Positions 8,477-16,272 of a DNA stretch of 36,804 nt are shown piece by piece. Made by a program: the position numbers and the translations under genes. How positions within the stretch are numbered: the stretch's first letter is position 1; each line of letters starts with the position of its first letter. Under the pieces are notes generated by a model that saw only the letters and a program-made list of their open reading frames with translations, was not told the origin of the DNA and did not search any database. This stretch comes from Methanotrichaceae archaeon (lineage in GTDB: Archaea; Halobacteriota; Methanosarcinia; Methanotrichales; Methanotrichaceae), in the NCBI GenBank assembly GCA_016927425.1, contig JAFGMR010000044.1:1-36804 (forward strand), written 5' to 3'.

Positions 8477-10168
8477 ATGACAGAAGGCGATACTAAGATG
8501 CTGATCGGAATCGATGTCGGCGGCACGACCACCGACGCAGTTCTCATTGATGGCGACCGCGTAGCGAAGGCCGCCCTGGTTCCAACCGACGATGCGGACC
8601 TTCCCGGCTGTCTCTTGAAGGCGCTCGACGAGCTGGTCGATGGTATCGACGGAAGCCTCGTCGAGCGAGTAGTCCTCAGCACAACCATCATAACCAATCT
8701 CATTGCCGAGGGCAAGACCGACCCCGTGGGTTTGATCCTCGTGCCCGGACCTGGCACGAACCCCAAGGACTTGCGCCTCCCCAAGGCCGAGATAATCGAT
8801 GGGGCGATAGATTTCCGGGGCCGTGAGATCAAGAAGCTGGATGAGGAGGGGGCCCACCGGGCCGTCAGGTCGCTGGCTTCGCAAGGCTTTACGAAGGTGG
8901 CAGTTATATCCAAGTTCGGCCAGAGAAACCACGCCCACGAGCTTTCCATCCAGGAGATTGCATCCAATGAAGCGCCCGGGCTCTCCGTCGGCCTCGGCCA
9001 CGAGGTCTCAGGCAAGCTCAACTTCCCCCGCCGGGCGGCAACGACACTCCTCACTATGGCTACGAGGGACAGGTACAGGGAGTTCGCCTTGGGAATGGCC
9101 CGGGCGCTGAGAGATCGCGGGATACTCGCTCCCGCTTACATTCTGAAGGCTGACGGGGGCACGCTTCCCCTGGATCGATCGATCGAGATGCCTGTCGAAA
9201 CCATATTCTCCGGCCCTGCCGCTAGCATCATGGGTGTTATGGCCCTGGGCCTGAAGGACCAGACGTCGGTAGTCGTCGATATAGGAGGAACGACGACCGA
9301 CCTTGCCCTCATCCTGAGCGGCCGCCCACTCCTCTCCTCGAAAGGCGCTCGAGTGGACTCGATGCTCACCCACGTTCGGGCCTTTGCAGTCAAGTCAGTT
9401 GCAATTGGCGGCGACAGCGCCGTGCGGGTGATCGATGGCAGGATATCGCTTGGCCCTGATAGAGGTGGCAGGGCATTTTGCCTTGGAGGTCCCTCCCCCA
9501 CGCCGACCGACGCTTTGCGGGCACTTGGACTCTGCGACATCGGCGATGCCTCCCGGGCCGATGAGGCGCTCTTTGGAATCGGAGAAGCCCTCGGATGTTC
9601 GAAAGATGTGGCCGCTCGGCGCGTAGTCGATGCAGTCGTCGATAAAATTGCCACCGAGGTGAACCAGATGTTCGTCGAGTGGGAGGAGGAGCCAGCCTAC
9701 AGGATCTGGGAGATTATGCAGAGGGAGAAGGTCAGGCCGGATAACGTAGTCGGCGTTGGAGGGGCATCTCTCGCCCTGATACCGCTTGTCGCAGATCGGC
9801 TCGGCGCAAAAGGAGTCGTTCCGCCTTATGCAGCAGTTGCAAACGCGATAGGCGCAGCAGTCGCAAGGCCGACTCTTTCCATCAACCTGAGGGTAGATAC
9901 AGAGCAGGGCGTATATACCGTTGCCGAGGACGGAACGTCTGGCAAGGTAACGGACAGGAAGATGAACCTCGACCAAGCAGAGGAGATGGCCCGCCGGCTG
10001 ATGCAGGAGAGGGCACGGAACCTCGGCGTCGAGGAGTACGTCTCTGAAGCTGAGGTGACTCACGCCGAGCTCTTCAATATGGTGAGGGGATGGTCGACGG
10101 TGGGTCGACTCCTGGATGTGAGGATGGAGATCCCAGCAGGCCTCATCAGCTCCTGGGGGGGTGCCTGA
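8477..10168 (+). CDS. Hydantoinase/oxoprolinase (HyuA) family ATPase-fold protein
   Basis: 563-aa member of the HyuA/oxoprolinase A family, which uses ATP to open cyclic amides such as 5-oxoproline or N-methylhydantoin or to activate related carbonyl compounds; the actual substrate here is unknown. Two sugar-kinase/actin-like phosphate motifs are visible: LIGIDVGGTTTDAVLIDG near the N-terminus and VVVDIGGTTTDLALILSG near residue 270. The central SGPAASIMGVMALG and a late GVGGASLALIPL segment also match the family. The protein is shorter than bacterial HyuA (about 650-700 aa), as is common for archaeal forms. ATG 8477 is preceded by GGGGAG; an ATG at 8498 is a second possible start. No HyuB partner is present. 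The gene instead overlaps the following HDAC-family gene by 8 nt, suggesting coupled translation and a shared amide-hydrolysis role (inference). Confidence 0.88.
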   Translation: MTEGDTKMLIGIDVGGTTTDAVLIDGDRVAKAALVPTDDADLPGCLLKALDELVDGIDGSLVERVVLSTTIITNLIAEGKTDPVGLILVPGPGTNPKDLRLPKAEIIDGAIDFRGREIKKLDEEGAHRAVRSLASQGFTKVAVISKFGQRNHAHELSIQEIASNEAPGLSVGLGHEVSGKLNFPRRAATTLLTMATRDRYREFALGMARALRDRGILAPAYILKADGGTLPLDRSIEMPVETIFSGPAASIMGVMALGLKDQTSVVVDIGGTTTDLALILSGRPLLSSKGARVDSMLTHVRAFAVKSVAIGGDSAVRVIDGRISLGPDRGGRAFCLGGPSPTPTDALRALGLCDIGDASRADEALFGIGEALGCSKDVAARRVVDAVVDKIATEVNQMFVEWEEEPAYRIWEIMQREKVRPDNVVGVGGASLALIPLVADRLGAKGVVPPYAAVANAIGAAVARPTLSINLRVDTEQGVYTVAEDGTSGKVTDRKMNLDQAEEMARRLMQERARNLGVEEYVSEAEVTHAELFNMVRGWSTVGRLLDVRMEIPAGLISSWGGA

Positions 10169-11552
10169 GTTGGCCTCGAGGATATCCCAAGCCGATAGGT
10201 CCAATGCTAGGAAGACCGGCCTGATATTCTTCCCCGCATTCGACTGGGCAATCTCCCCAAACCATCCTGAGAGGGAGGAGAGGCTCCTTTACACGAGGGA
10301 CCAGATCTTCGAGGAGGGGTTGATGGACCTTCCCGAGATCGAGGAGCACAAGCCGCGCCTTGCAAGCGAAAAGGATGTCGCACGGGTCCACTTCTGCGTT
10401 CCTAACGTCAAGAGCCAGGTGACCGAGGCCCATCTGATCGCTGCTGGAAGCACGCTCGTCCTCTCCGACGCCCTGATGGCAGGCAAGATCAGAAACGGCT
10501 TTGCCCTCGTCCGGCCTCCAGGCCACCACTCCATGCGGGTGGTCCACGGGAACAGGGGCTTTTGCAACATCAACAACATGGCGATCATGGTCGAGTACCT
10601 CCGCCGCAAACACGGCCTAAGAAGGATCGCGATAGTCGATACCGACGTCCATCACGGGGATGGAACTCAGGACATATTCTGGCACGACCCCGACGTCCTC
10701 TTCATATCCTTCCACCAGGACGGCAGAACCCTCTATCCGGGCTCGGGATTCGTCGAGGAGATGGGAGGGCCAAATGCGCTTGGTCGGACGCTGAACGTGC
10801 CCCTCCCGCCGGGAACGACAGACGAGGGGATCCACTACGTCCTAGAGAACCTCGTCATGCCCGTTCTAGACGAGTTCGGGGCGGATCTCGTGCTGAACTC
10901 AGCAGGGCAGGACAACCACTACACAGATCCACTGGCCAACATGCGTTTCTCCGCGCAAGGCTACGCCCGACTAAACGAGATTTTGAAGCCCGCAATCGCT
11001 GTTCTTGAGGGAGGATATGCGATAGAGAGCGCTCTGCCCTATGTGAACATGGGAATCATCCAGGCGATGGCAGGGCTCGACTACTCACATGTGATCGAGC
11101 CCGACTATGTGAAAGGTCGCTTCCAGCAGACGAGGGAGATGAACCTGGCCATAGAGGCCACGGTCGGCAGATTGCAGGATATCTGGGAGAGCCGTGAGAA
11201 CCTGGTTGCAATCGCCCGTGAGGAGTACGGGCAGTTCTACAGGACGAGGAAGCGGATCTTCTACGATACCGACATGATCAACGAGAGCCAGATGGAGACG
11301 GTGAGGCTCTGCGATGAGTGCCCCGGCTACAATACAGTTGCAACTGAAGCCGCCCGCGGCTATGGGAAGCTAGAGAGCGCCTACTGCATCTCGATTCCCA
11401 TACATGCATGCAAGAGCTGCAAGGAAGACGCCCATGAGGAGTTCGAGGAGCATCGGTTAGAGCTCAAGTACGACTACGTGAACCTCCAGGACAAGCCGGC
11501 CGACGTCTACAAGAGCTATAACACGAGGACGAGGACGGAGAAGAGGTATTAG
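10161..11552 (+). CDS. Histone deacetylase-family amidohydrolase with C-terminal Cys cluster
   Basis: 463-aa arginase/deacetylase-fold enzyme (class II HDAC, AcuC, acetylpolyamine amidohydrolase family) that removes acyl groups from amines using zinc. Visible active-site parts are the His pair 122-123 in PPGHHS, zinc ligands Asp162 and His164 in DTDVHHGDGT, Asp251 in SAGQDNHYTDPL, and Tyr286 in EGGYA. Residues about 384-420 carry CDEC, a lone Cys409 and CKSC, a zinc-ribbon-like cluster beyond the catalytic domain. The start GTG at 10161 lies inside the upstream gene (overlap GTGCCTGA), so translation is probably coupled to the HyuA-like protein. The final 25 codons belong to a segment duplicated about 840 bp downstream. 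Substrate (acetyl-lysine, polyamine or another amide) cannot be told from sequence. Confidence 0.9.
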   Translation: MPELASRISQADRSNARKTGLIFFPAFDWAISPNHPEREERLLYTRDQIFEEGLMDLPEIEEHKPRLASEKDVARVHFCVPNVKSQVTEAHLIAAGSTLVLSDALMAGKIRNGFALVRPPGHHSMRVVHGNRGFCNINNMAIMVEYLRRKHGLRRIAIVDTDVHHGDGTQDIFWHDPDVLFISFHQDGRTLYPGSGFVEEMGGPNALGRTLNVPLPPGTTDEGIHYVLENLVMPVLDEFGADLVLNSAGQDNHYTDPLANMRFSAQGYARLNEILKPAIAVLEGGYAIESALPYVNMGIIQAMAGLDYSHVIEPDYVKGRFQQTREMNLAIEATVGRLQDIWESRENLVAIAREEYGQFYRTRKRIFYDTDMINESQMETVRLCDECPGYNTVATEAARGYGKLESAYCISIPIHACKSCKEDAHEEFEEHRLELKYDYVNLQDKPADVYKSYNTRTRTEKRY

Positions 11553-11612
11553 CGCTGACCCCGTCCGCCCATCGCCAGAGGACCTCCTCCGGGCGGCAGG
11601 GGAGATCAGCCC
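11466..11612 (+). repeat. Upstream copy of a diverged ~130-bp direct repeat
   Basis: This copy covers the 3' end of the HDAC-family gene and the next about 60 nt. The second copy is at about 12308-12433. Shared blocks include GGACAAGCCGGCCGA, AGGACGGAGAAGAG and GACCTCCTCC-GGCGGCAG-GAGATCAGC. In HDAC frame the copies read NLQDKPADVYKSYNTRTRTEK and NLRDKPADSYRSNHSRTRTEK. In the +1 frame they read GRRR...EDLLRAAGEIS and GRRR...DDLLQAAGEIS, with an 18-nt indel. Confidence 0.82.
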
Positions 11613-11842
11613 CGGCCCCGAGATAGCAGCCGCCGCTCGCCCCGGGGCCGGGTCCCGTAATAGGGGGACCGCCCGGCCTTCGGGGCCCCTCGAAGAAGCG
11701 GCGGGCAAGATCTCCCACGAAAGCCTGGAGAGGGCCCACCCCCTGGGGGCTGGAAAGTTGCAATGGGGGCCACTCCCTCAAGATGGCCCGGGCCTCTGTT
11801 CCATGAGGATGGCCACGAAGATTCGAGATGGCGTAGGCCCCA
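11560..11842 (+). pseudogene. Decayed remnant of a gene related to the 12.2-13.0 kb unknown gene
   Basis: In the frame of the downstream unknown gene this stretch reads SPEDLLRAAGEIS and, about 35 codons later, PLEEAAGKISHESLERA. Both resemble DDLLQAAGEISTSTLAQA of that gene. The frame stays open to a TAG near 11843 but has no start codon, no Cys motifs and no similarity beyond this N-terminal module. It looks like a truncated, decaying copy left by the duplication. The rest of the 370-nt gap (to 11925) holds only the ribosome site of the HicB-like gene. Confidence 0.45.
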
Positions 11843-11925
11843 TTAGTCCATGAGAAGAAAGGCTTTTATCGAGTCGTTTCAATCATGTACATGGCTGATA
11901 AAAGAGAGAAGAGAATGGTGGATGC

Positions 11926-12144
11926 ATGAAGAGCTATCGCTTCTCCGTTGTAATCGAGAAGGACGAAGATGGGTACTCTGCCTTCTGTCCGGAACTTCAG
12001 GGTTGCTACACCGATGGAGATACTTGCGGAGAAGCCCTGGAAAAGATCGAGGACGCGATATCACTGCACATAAAAGACAGGCTTGAGTCTGGTGAAGAGA
12101 TTCCAGAGACGGAATTCGTCACCCCCCTTGAAGTAGCTGTATGA
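11926..12144 (+). CDS. HicB-like small protein (orphan)
   Basis: 72-aa protein with the partial RNase-H-like fold of HicB antitoxins: the strand-turn pattern YRFSVVIEKDEDGYSAFCPELQGCYTDGD, then an amphipathic helix (CGEALEKIEDAISLHIKDRLESG) and a short C-terminal strand region. In HicAB pairs HicB neutralises the HicA mRNA interferase. Here I find no HicA-like ORF on either side, and the protein lacks the C-terminal DNA-binding helix of longer HicB proteins. The ATG at 11926 is preceded by GGTGG at close spacing. The gene lies between the two copies of the direct repeat, so it may have come in with the duplication or insertion event. Confidence 0.8.
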   Translation: MKSYRFSVVIEKDEDGYSAFCPELQGCYTDGDTCGEALEKIEDAISLHIKDRLESGEEIPETEFVTPLEVAV

Positions 12145-12199
12145 CGGATAAGCTTTCGAGAGCCACCGATCAGCCCCCCAACACATCACCCCCTGGAGC

Positions 12200-12985
12200 T
12201 TGATTATGACGGTTCGCACGATCACATATCGCAACGGAAGCCAGGAGATGCTGGACCCCTGGCCTGAGGGCTGCAGGATCCTTTGCCCCGCAGCAGGAAA
12301 GACAATCCCCTCGACTCCACCAACCTCCGGGACAAGCCGGCCGATAGCTACAGGAGCAATCACTCCAGAACAAGGACGGAGAAGAGCTGTTCCGCCGCCC
12401 GATGACCTCCTCCAGGCGGCAGGTGAGATCAGCACCTCCACCCTTGCGCAGGCAAAGGATGCGATCGTCGAGAGAACCGCCGAGTTCCTGGAGATCGCAA
12501 AAGGCCTTGAGTTATCCAGGATGGACAAAGGCCGTGCCCTTGATCTCGCAAGGGCGCTCTCGCTTACGCAGATCGGATACCTGCCTGTCAGGCCTGAGAC
12601 ATGCCCGTTTTGCATCCAGTACGGACGCGGCGGGCACTGCATCGGCTGCGGATACGCCCGCACGCACGGGCGGTGCGACGAGGATAACTCGGCCTTCTCC
12701 CTCTTCATCGAGGCCTTTCATGAGCTTGGAAGCGCCATCTTCCTCGATCGATTCACGACCGCGCCCGCGAATTTTCTCGATAGGCTACAGCGGTCCCTGG
12801 ATGGATCGGTCGATCTTGCGCAAAGGATGATCGAGGATCTGCCGGAAGCCTCCGTCAATGGGATGATGGAGCTGAAGAGGTATTACATCCATGACATGAT
12901 AGACATCCTTCCCCTGGATCTCCTCTCACCAGAGGTCTTCGAGAAGGCGGTCGTTGTTCAAGAGGCTCTCGACAGTTACTGGTAG
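12200..12985 (+). CDS. Hypothetical protein with Cys-rich (zinc-binding-like) motif
   Basis: Open frame of up to 261 aa; the first codon at 12200 is TTG, with ATG at 12206 and 12249 as alternatives. Residues up to about 70 are low-complexity, rich in Pro and Arg, and overlap the duplicated repeat, so the true protein may start later. From about residue 70 (DDLLQAAGEIS) it is mostly helical. Residues about 135-155 carry CPFC, CIGCGYARTHGRC, a four-to-five Cys cluster likely to bind metal. The rest is helical with acidic patches and no TM segment. I do not recognise a family. It lies downstream of the HDAC-family gene and probably once followed it directly. Confidence 0.65.
   Translation: MIMTVRTITYRNGSQEMLDPWPEGCRILCPAAGKTIPSTPPTSGTSRPIATGAITPEQGRRRAVPPPDDLLQAAGEISTSTLAQAKDAIVERTAEFLEIAKGLELSRMDKGRALDLARALSLTQIGYLPVRPETCPFCIQYGRGGHCIGCGYARTHGRCDEDNSAFSLFIEAFHELGSAIFLDRFTTAPANFLDRLQRSLDGSVDLAQRMIEDLPEASVNGMMELKRYYIHDMIDILPLDLLSPEVFEKAVVVQEALDSYW
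12308..12433 (+). repeat. Downstream copy of the diverged ~130-bp direct repeat
   Basis: Counterpart of 11466-11612. It lies inside the 5' third of the 261-aa unknown gene, where it is read in a different frame from the HDAC C-terminus. The copy still spells an HDAC-like tail (NLRDKPADSYRSNHSRTRTEK) in the alternative frame, so it was once an HDAC 3' end. Confidence 0.82.
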
Positions 12986-13032
12986 TTCCTCGGGCAATGC
13001 GCATGAGGTGCCTGGGGGGTGAGACGGCCGGC

Positions 13033-14121
13033 TCACTCCACGTACTGGGAGAGAAGCTCGTTGTAGAGCCTCTTTACGTTCTCTTCCGTCCTCGGCATCT
13101 CAGGAAAGCCGTTGAAGCCCCGGGACCTCTCCACGTCCTCTGCAAGGTCCAGGTTGTACTGGCTTCTTGACATGAACCATTTCTTCTGGCGGTAGTATCG
13201 GGACAGGTACTCCTGCTCGGTCTGGCCGGGGGTGGGGATGAAGAGGCCGCTGCGTTTTCCAAGCTCAGCAACCTCCATCATCGTCGTATAGCCGGACCGG
13301 CTTATGATGAAGCGCGCCCTGTTCAAGAGCTCCACCTTCTCCTCGGTCGGCACGTAGGACTTGACAACAGTGCTCTCGTCAAGCCATCTCTCTTCCTCCT
13401 TGCCGGGGCTTCCGAGGAGGACGACCTTCTCGCCCGGAAGCTCGGTTACGCGGGAGAGGAGGATCTCCTCTAGCTTCGACCTCTGGGGCTCGGGTCCGGA
13501 GATCATGACCAGGAAGTCGAGGTCTTCATCGACCGATACCTTTCGAGTGCTGCATATGATGCCTGAGTAGTATGTTCGGACGTTTGTCACCTTGAACGAG
13601 GAGCTGGCAAGCTTGCCGCTCAAGGCCATGGGCCCTGGCGGATTGTCGGGGACGATCACTGCTGCGTACTTCTTATGGAAGAGCCCATTTACGTACAGCG
13701 TGAAGAGCTCCGCCGGCCAGAGGTAAGGGGGGACGCTGAACCTGAGCTGATGAGTTATGAAGATGGAGGGAATCTCCTTCGAGTAGACGCCAAGTCGGTT
13801 GTCGCTTATTATCAGGTCGTATCTATCCCGAGAGAGGATCTTCTCCAGGTTTCGCCTCTCATCGGCCATGTACTTCATGAGCACAGGGATATAGGCCGTG
13901 AACTTCGGAAGGAAGAAGCGCGTTGAGCTGTAAGGGGCTGGATAGTCCTTGAAGAGGAGGGAAGAGCACTCCGGAAACTCCTGTCCGAGCAATGCTAGCG
14001 CTTTTCCGCTCGAGGCAATGGTGACCTCATGGCCTCGGTCCAGCAGCTCCCTGATCATCGGAATGTCCCGGGTTGCGTGGCCGAGGCCCCAGTTGAGCGG
14101 ACTTACCAGTACATGCGCCAT
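13033..14121 (-). CDS. GT28-like glycosyltransferase (GT-B fold, MurG-related)
   Basis: 362-aa protein with the two Rossmann halves of GT-B enzymes. The N-terminal acceptor half starts HVLVSPLNWGLGHATRDIPMIREL, with the Gly-rich GLGHATR loop typical of MurG/GT28-like proteins. The C-terminal donor half includes FLVMISGPEPQRSK, KVVLLGSPG and the nucleotide-sugar segment IISRSGYTTMMEVAELGKRSGLFIPTPGQTEQEYLS, which matches the GG/SGYxTxxE..P..GQxEQ pattern. No signal peptide or TM; probably a peripheral membrane enzyme making a glycolipid or modifying surface glycans. The ATG at 14121 lies about 27 nt from a TATA box, so the mRNA is probably leaderless. It converges with the unknown plus-strand gene ending at 12985. 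Confidence 0.87.
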   Translation of the reverse strand: MAHVLVSPLNWGLGHATRDIPMIRELLDRGHEVTIASSGKALALLGQEFPECSSLLFKDYPAPYSSTRFFLPKFTAYIPVLMKYMADERRNLEKILSRDRYDLIISDNRLGVYSKEIPSIFITHQLRFSVPPYLWPAELFTLYVNGLFHKKYAAVIVPDNPPGPMALSGKLASSSFKVTNVRTYYSGIICSTRKVSVDEDLDFLVMISGPEPQRSKLEEILLSRVTELPGEKVVLLGSPGKEEERWLDESTVVKSYVPTEEKVELLNRARFIISRSGYTTMMEVAELGKRSGLFIPTPGQTEQEYLSRYYRQKKWFMSRSQYNLDLAEDVERSRGFNGFPEMPRTEENVKRLYNELLSQYVE

Positions 14122-14143
14122 GTGGGGGAGGTCTCACCGCCCA

Positions 14144-14152
14144 GATAAATAG
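14144..14152 (-). promoter_or_regulatory. TATA box of the glycosyltransferase gene
   Basis: Minus-strand CTATTTATC is centred 27 nt before the ATG at 14121, which fits transcription starting at or next to the start codon. Confidence 0.55.
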
Positions 14153-14197
14153 CTTCTCGACGGATCGTTCGGGCTGACTCCCCGTCGGAGCAGCATA

Positions 14198-14650
14198 TCA
14201 TCGAGGGGGCTTTGATCCAAATGTCTCCTCAAGCCACTGCCTGATATCATCCCTCACCAGGCGAAAGGCCTCCATCGCCTCTTCCTCGCTCCCCTGAGCC
14301 AATGCAGGATCGGGAAAGCTCCTGTGAATGACGAATCTTGCCCCGGGAAACATTGGGCAGGCCTCCGCTGCCCTGTCGCATACCGTTACAACGATGTCGA
14401 AGTCCCAACGCCGGAGGTCATCGAGGCCCTTGGACCTCTGGTGGGATATGTCGACATCGACCTCGGCAAGGGCTGCAACGGCATGAGGGTCCACAAATGT
14501 TGGCTCAACGCCTGCGCTGTAGGCCTTGAAGCGGTCACCGAAAAGGGCGTTCATCAGCCCTTCCGCCATCTGCGATCTGGCCGAGTTATGCGTGCAGAGG
14601 AAGAGGATCGCCTTCCTTCGGTCCTCGTCCCCTATTCGACCGTCGTCCAT
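14198..14650 (-). CDS. arsC: Arsenate reductase ArsC (low-molecular-weight PTP fold)
   Basis: 150-aa thioredoxin-coupled type arsenate reductase, which reduces arsenate to arsenite for efflux. The catalytic P-loop CTHNSARS (residues 19-26) fits CX5R, and the pair of resolving cysteines in VCDRAAEACP (CX6C) is present, which separates it from plain tyrosine phosphatases. The general acid Asp lies in SFPDPA. I prefer ATG 14650 with GGGAT upstream; an upstream in-frame TTG at 14680 overlaps the preceding stop but adds ten residues outside the fold. It is the last gene of a likely operon with the astacin-like protease and YbaY-like protein. No arsenite transporter or ArsR is visible. Confidence 0.9.
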   Translation of the reverse strand: MDDGRIGDEDRRKAILFLCTHNSARSQMAEGLMNALFGDRFKAYSAGVEPTFVDPHAVAALAEVDVDISHQRSKGLDDLRRWDFDIVVTVCDRAAEACPMFPGARFVIHRSFPDPALAQGSEEEAMEAFRLVRDDIRQWLEETFGSKPPR

Positions 14651-14676
14651 GGAGATCCCTTTACGATTGCAACGAT

Positions 14677-15048
14677 TCAACGCCTCGGCCCGACCCTGCT
14701 GACCTGGAGATCGAGGTGGACGGGCGAGTCCGACGGCGTTATGAGATAGGATATGACCGTTATATAGTCGCCAATGGAGATCTCTCCGTCTCCATCGACG
14801 TCGATATGAACGAACATGGTGTATCTTCTGCCCTTCAGAGGAGAGAACTTCATGGAGAAGCCGATCTTATGCCCATGGACGCCGCCGATCTCAAGATCTC
14901 TGACCACGTTTTCAGCCATGACGATCGAGGGCGCATCTATGCGACTTACATCCTGGATCCTCAAATAGATGGTTGCCCGGAGAGCCTGCATCTCACGATC
15001 GAGGTGGATCACCCCCTCGACGACCTGTGAACTGCCTTCTCCGGACAT
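14677..15048 (-). CDS. YbaY/YscW-like small beta-domain protein
   Basis: 123-aa protein resembling the YbaY/type III secretion pilotin (YscW) domain. It has the characteristic run of strands: VVEGVIHLDREMQAL, ATIYLRIQDVSRIDAPSIV, the hydrophobic GHKIGFSMKFSPL, and RYTMFVHIDVDGDGEISIGDY. In bacteria this domain is usually a lipoprotein; here there is no signal peptide or lipobox, so the copy is probably cytoplasmic. ATG 15048 has GGGAG five nt upstream. It lies 20 nt after the metalloprotease stop and just before arsC, so the three are likely co-transcribed. Its role is unknown; it may assist folding or bind the neighbouring protease (inference). Confidence 0.65.
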   Translation of the reverse strand: MSGEGSSQVVEGVIHLDREMQALRATIYLRIQDVSRIDAPSIVMAENVVRDLEIGGVHGHKIGFSMKFSPLKGRRYTMFVHIDVDGDGEISIGDYITVISYLITPSDSPVHLDLQVSRVGPRR

Positions 15049-15068
15049 CTAATCTCCCTAGAGCATAC

Positions 15069-16208
15069 CTATTTTCTGCGGAAGCTCATTCCATATTCCT
15101 TGCCGCTCCATAGGCTCACGCCCGAGAGGTAGTTGATATTCCATGTATGGAGGTAGAGGGATCTCCAGCTCACGCTGCCCTGGCCACCCTGCTTCTGTAA
15201 TGTGATATTGGAGAGAACGTGCTTTGGTCCAGAGCTGGAGGTGCATGTGCCAACGTATACCTCGTTTCGTTCAAGCTCGGTGAACTTGAGCTGGAATTTA
15301 GGATTGGATGGCTCTCCCGTATATGTGATCTCAAGGGCAGCCCTTCGGCCATCGTACTCGCCCGCATAGGCTCCCAGGAAGTCAAAGACGCTTACGAAGT
15401 TCGTCCTCTTGTACATGGCCTTGACGGCGTCTATATCCCCCTCGCTCAGGTTGTTCCTCTGGCCGATGGTTACCCCTTGCTGCAGAGGCACGATTGTGGG
15501 CCTGCCGTTCTTCGAGAACGCGTGGGTTGGATAATGCATGACCGATCCGTAGTCGTAGTTGCCCACGTCATCGCCGTCGGCTATGTTCTGGTCGAAGTTG
15601 TGTACGCGATTGGAGATTATGTTCTCGTACCTCACTTCGACGAACCTATTTCTATCCTCCCTGCTATGCTCGTGCCAGAGGCCCACGGTGTGGCCGATCT
15701 CGTGAATGCCGTTTCCCGTGCTGCAACCATCGCCCAAGCTCAGGTCTTGTCGATTGCCCTGCATGCCGACATAGGACCAGCAACCGTCGGCCGAGATGAA
15801 GTTGACATAATTCGGATACTGACCAGCGTTCTGATCGGTTCTCTCGACGAACCTTATTAGAGTATTATGGTGCCAGTGAGAGATGGCATCGATGACACGC
15901 CTCTTGTTCGGAAAGCCGGAGGCAATCGTATATGGCACTATGCCGTTTGGCCAGCGAAATCTCTGTCCGGTGATGATGACCCCGCGCAATGCGGTTTCCT
16001 CGGCATCTCCCATGCGTGCGACCTCGCTTTTGCCTTCCTCCATCTGCTCAGCTGTGCCGAGGACGATATCTCCTTCGAACATCGCACGACCGTCAACGAC
16101 GCAATACTCGACCGGCCTCAGCGTGAATGTGACGCCGCCGATGAAGCCCTTTCTCACATCCTCTGTCTGTAGACCCTCTCCCTCTGTTGCTGATACATCC
16201 TTGCTCAT
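15069..16208 (-). CDS. Astacin-family (M12A) zinc metalloprotease
   Basis: 379-aa metzincin. The zinc site HEIGHTVGLWHEHSRED (His169, Glu170, His173, His179) matches the astacin consensus HExxHxxGxxHE, and SVMHY (222-226) gives the Met-turn and the fifth-ligand Tyr226. The segment GCWSYVGMQGNRQDLSLGDGC before it is also astacin-typical. Residues 1-75 form a pro-region with Cys36 (EYCVV) that may block the zinc (inference). Residues about 270-379 are a C-terminal beta-rich domain of unknown role. No signal peptide is seen, which is unusual for this secreted family; export may be non-classical or the enzyme may act inside the cell. ATG 16208 has AGGTGG at good spacing. First gene of an operon with YbaY-like and arsC. 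Astacins are rarely noted in archaea, so transfer from bacteria is likely. Confidence 0.92.
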   Translation of the reverse strand: MSKDVSATEGEGLQTEDVRKGFIGGVTFTLRPVEYCVVDGRAMFEGDIVLGTAEQMEEGKSEVARMGDAEETALRGVIITGQRFRWPNGIVPYTIASGFPNKRRVIDAISHWHHNTLIRFVERTDQNAGQYPNYVNFISADGCWSYVGMQGNRQDLSLGDGCSTGNGIHEIGHTVGLWHEHSREDRNRFVEVRYENIISNRVHNFDQNIADGDDVGNYDYGSVMHYPTHAFSKNGRPTIVPLQQGVTIGQRNNLSEGDIDAVKAMYKRTNFVSVFDFLGAYAGEYDGRRAALEITYTGEPSNPKFQLKFTELERNEVYVGTCTSSSGPKHVLSNITLQKQGGQGSVSWRSLYLHTWNINYLSGVSLWSGKEYGMSFRRK

Positions 16209-16272
16209 CAGACCACCTACAATTGATCACATATTACCATGATTTATGACATATGACACTTTCGGTATGAGT

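Noticed and set aside
11850-12086. 78-aa plus-strand frame overlapping the HicB-like gene, considered as HicA
   Set aside because: Translation has no HicA residues (no catalytic His with G-S-H-H context) and shares most of its length with the HicB-like frame.
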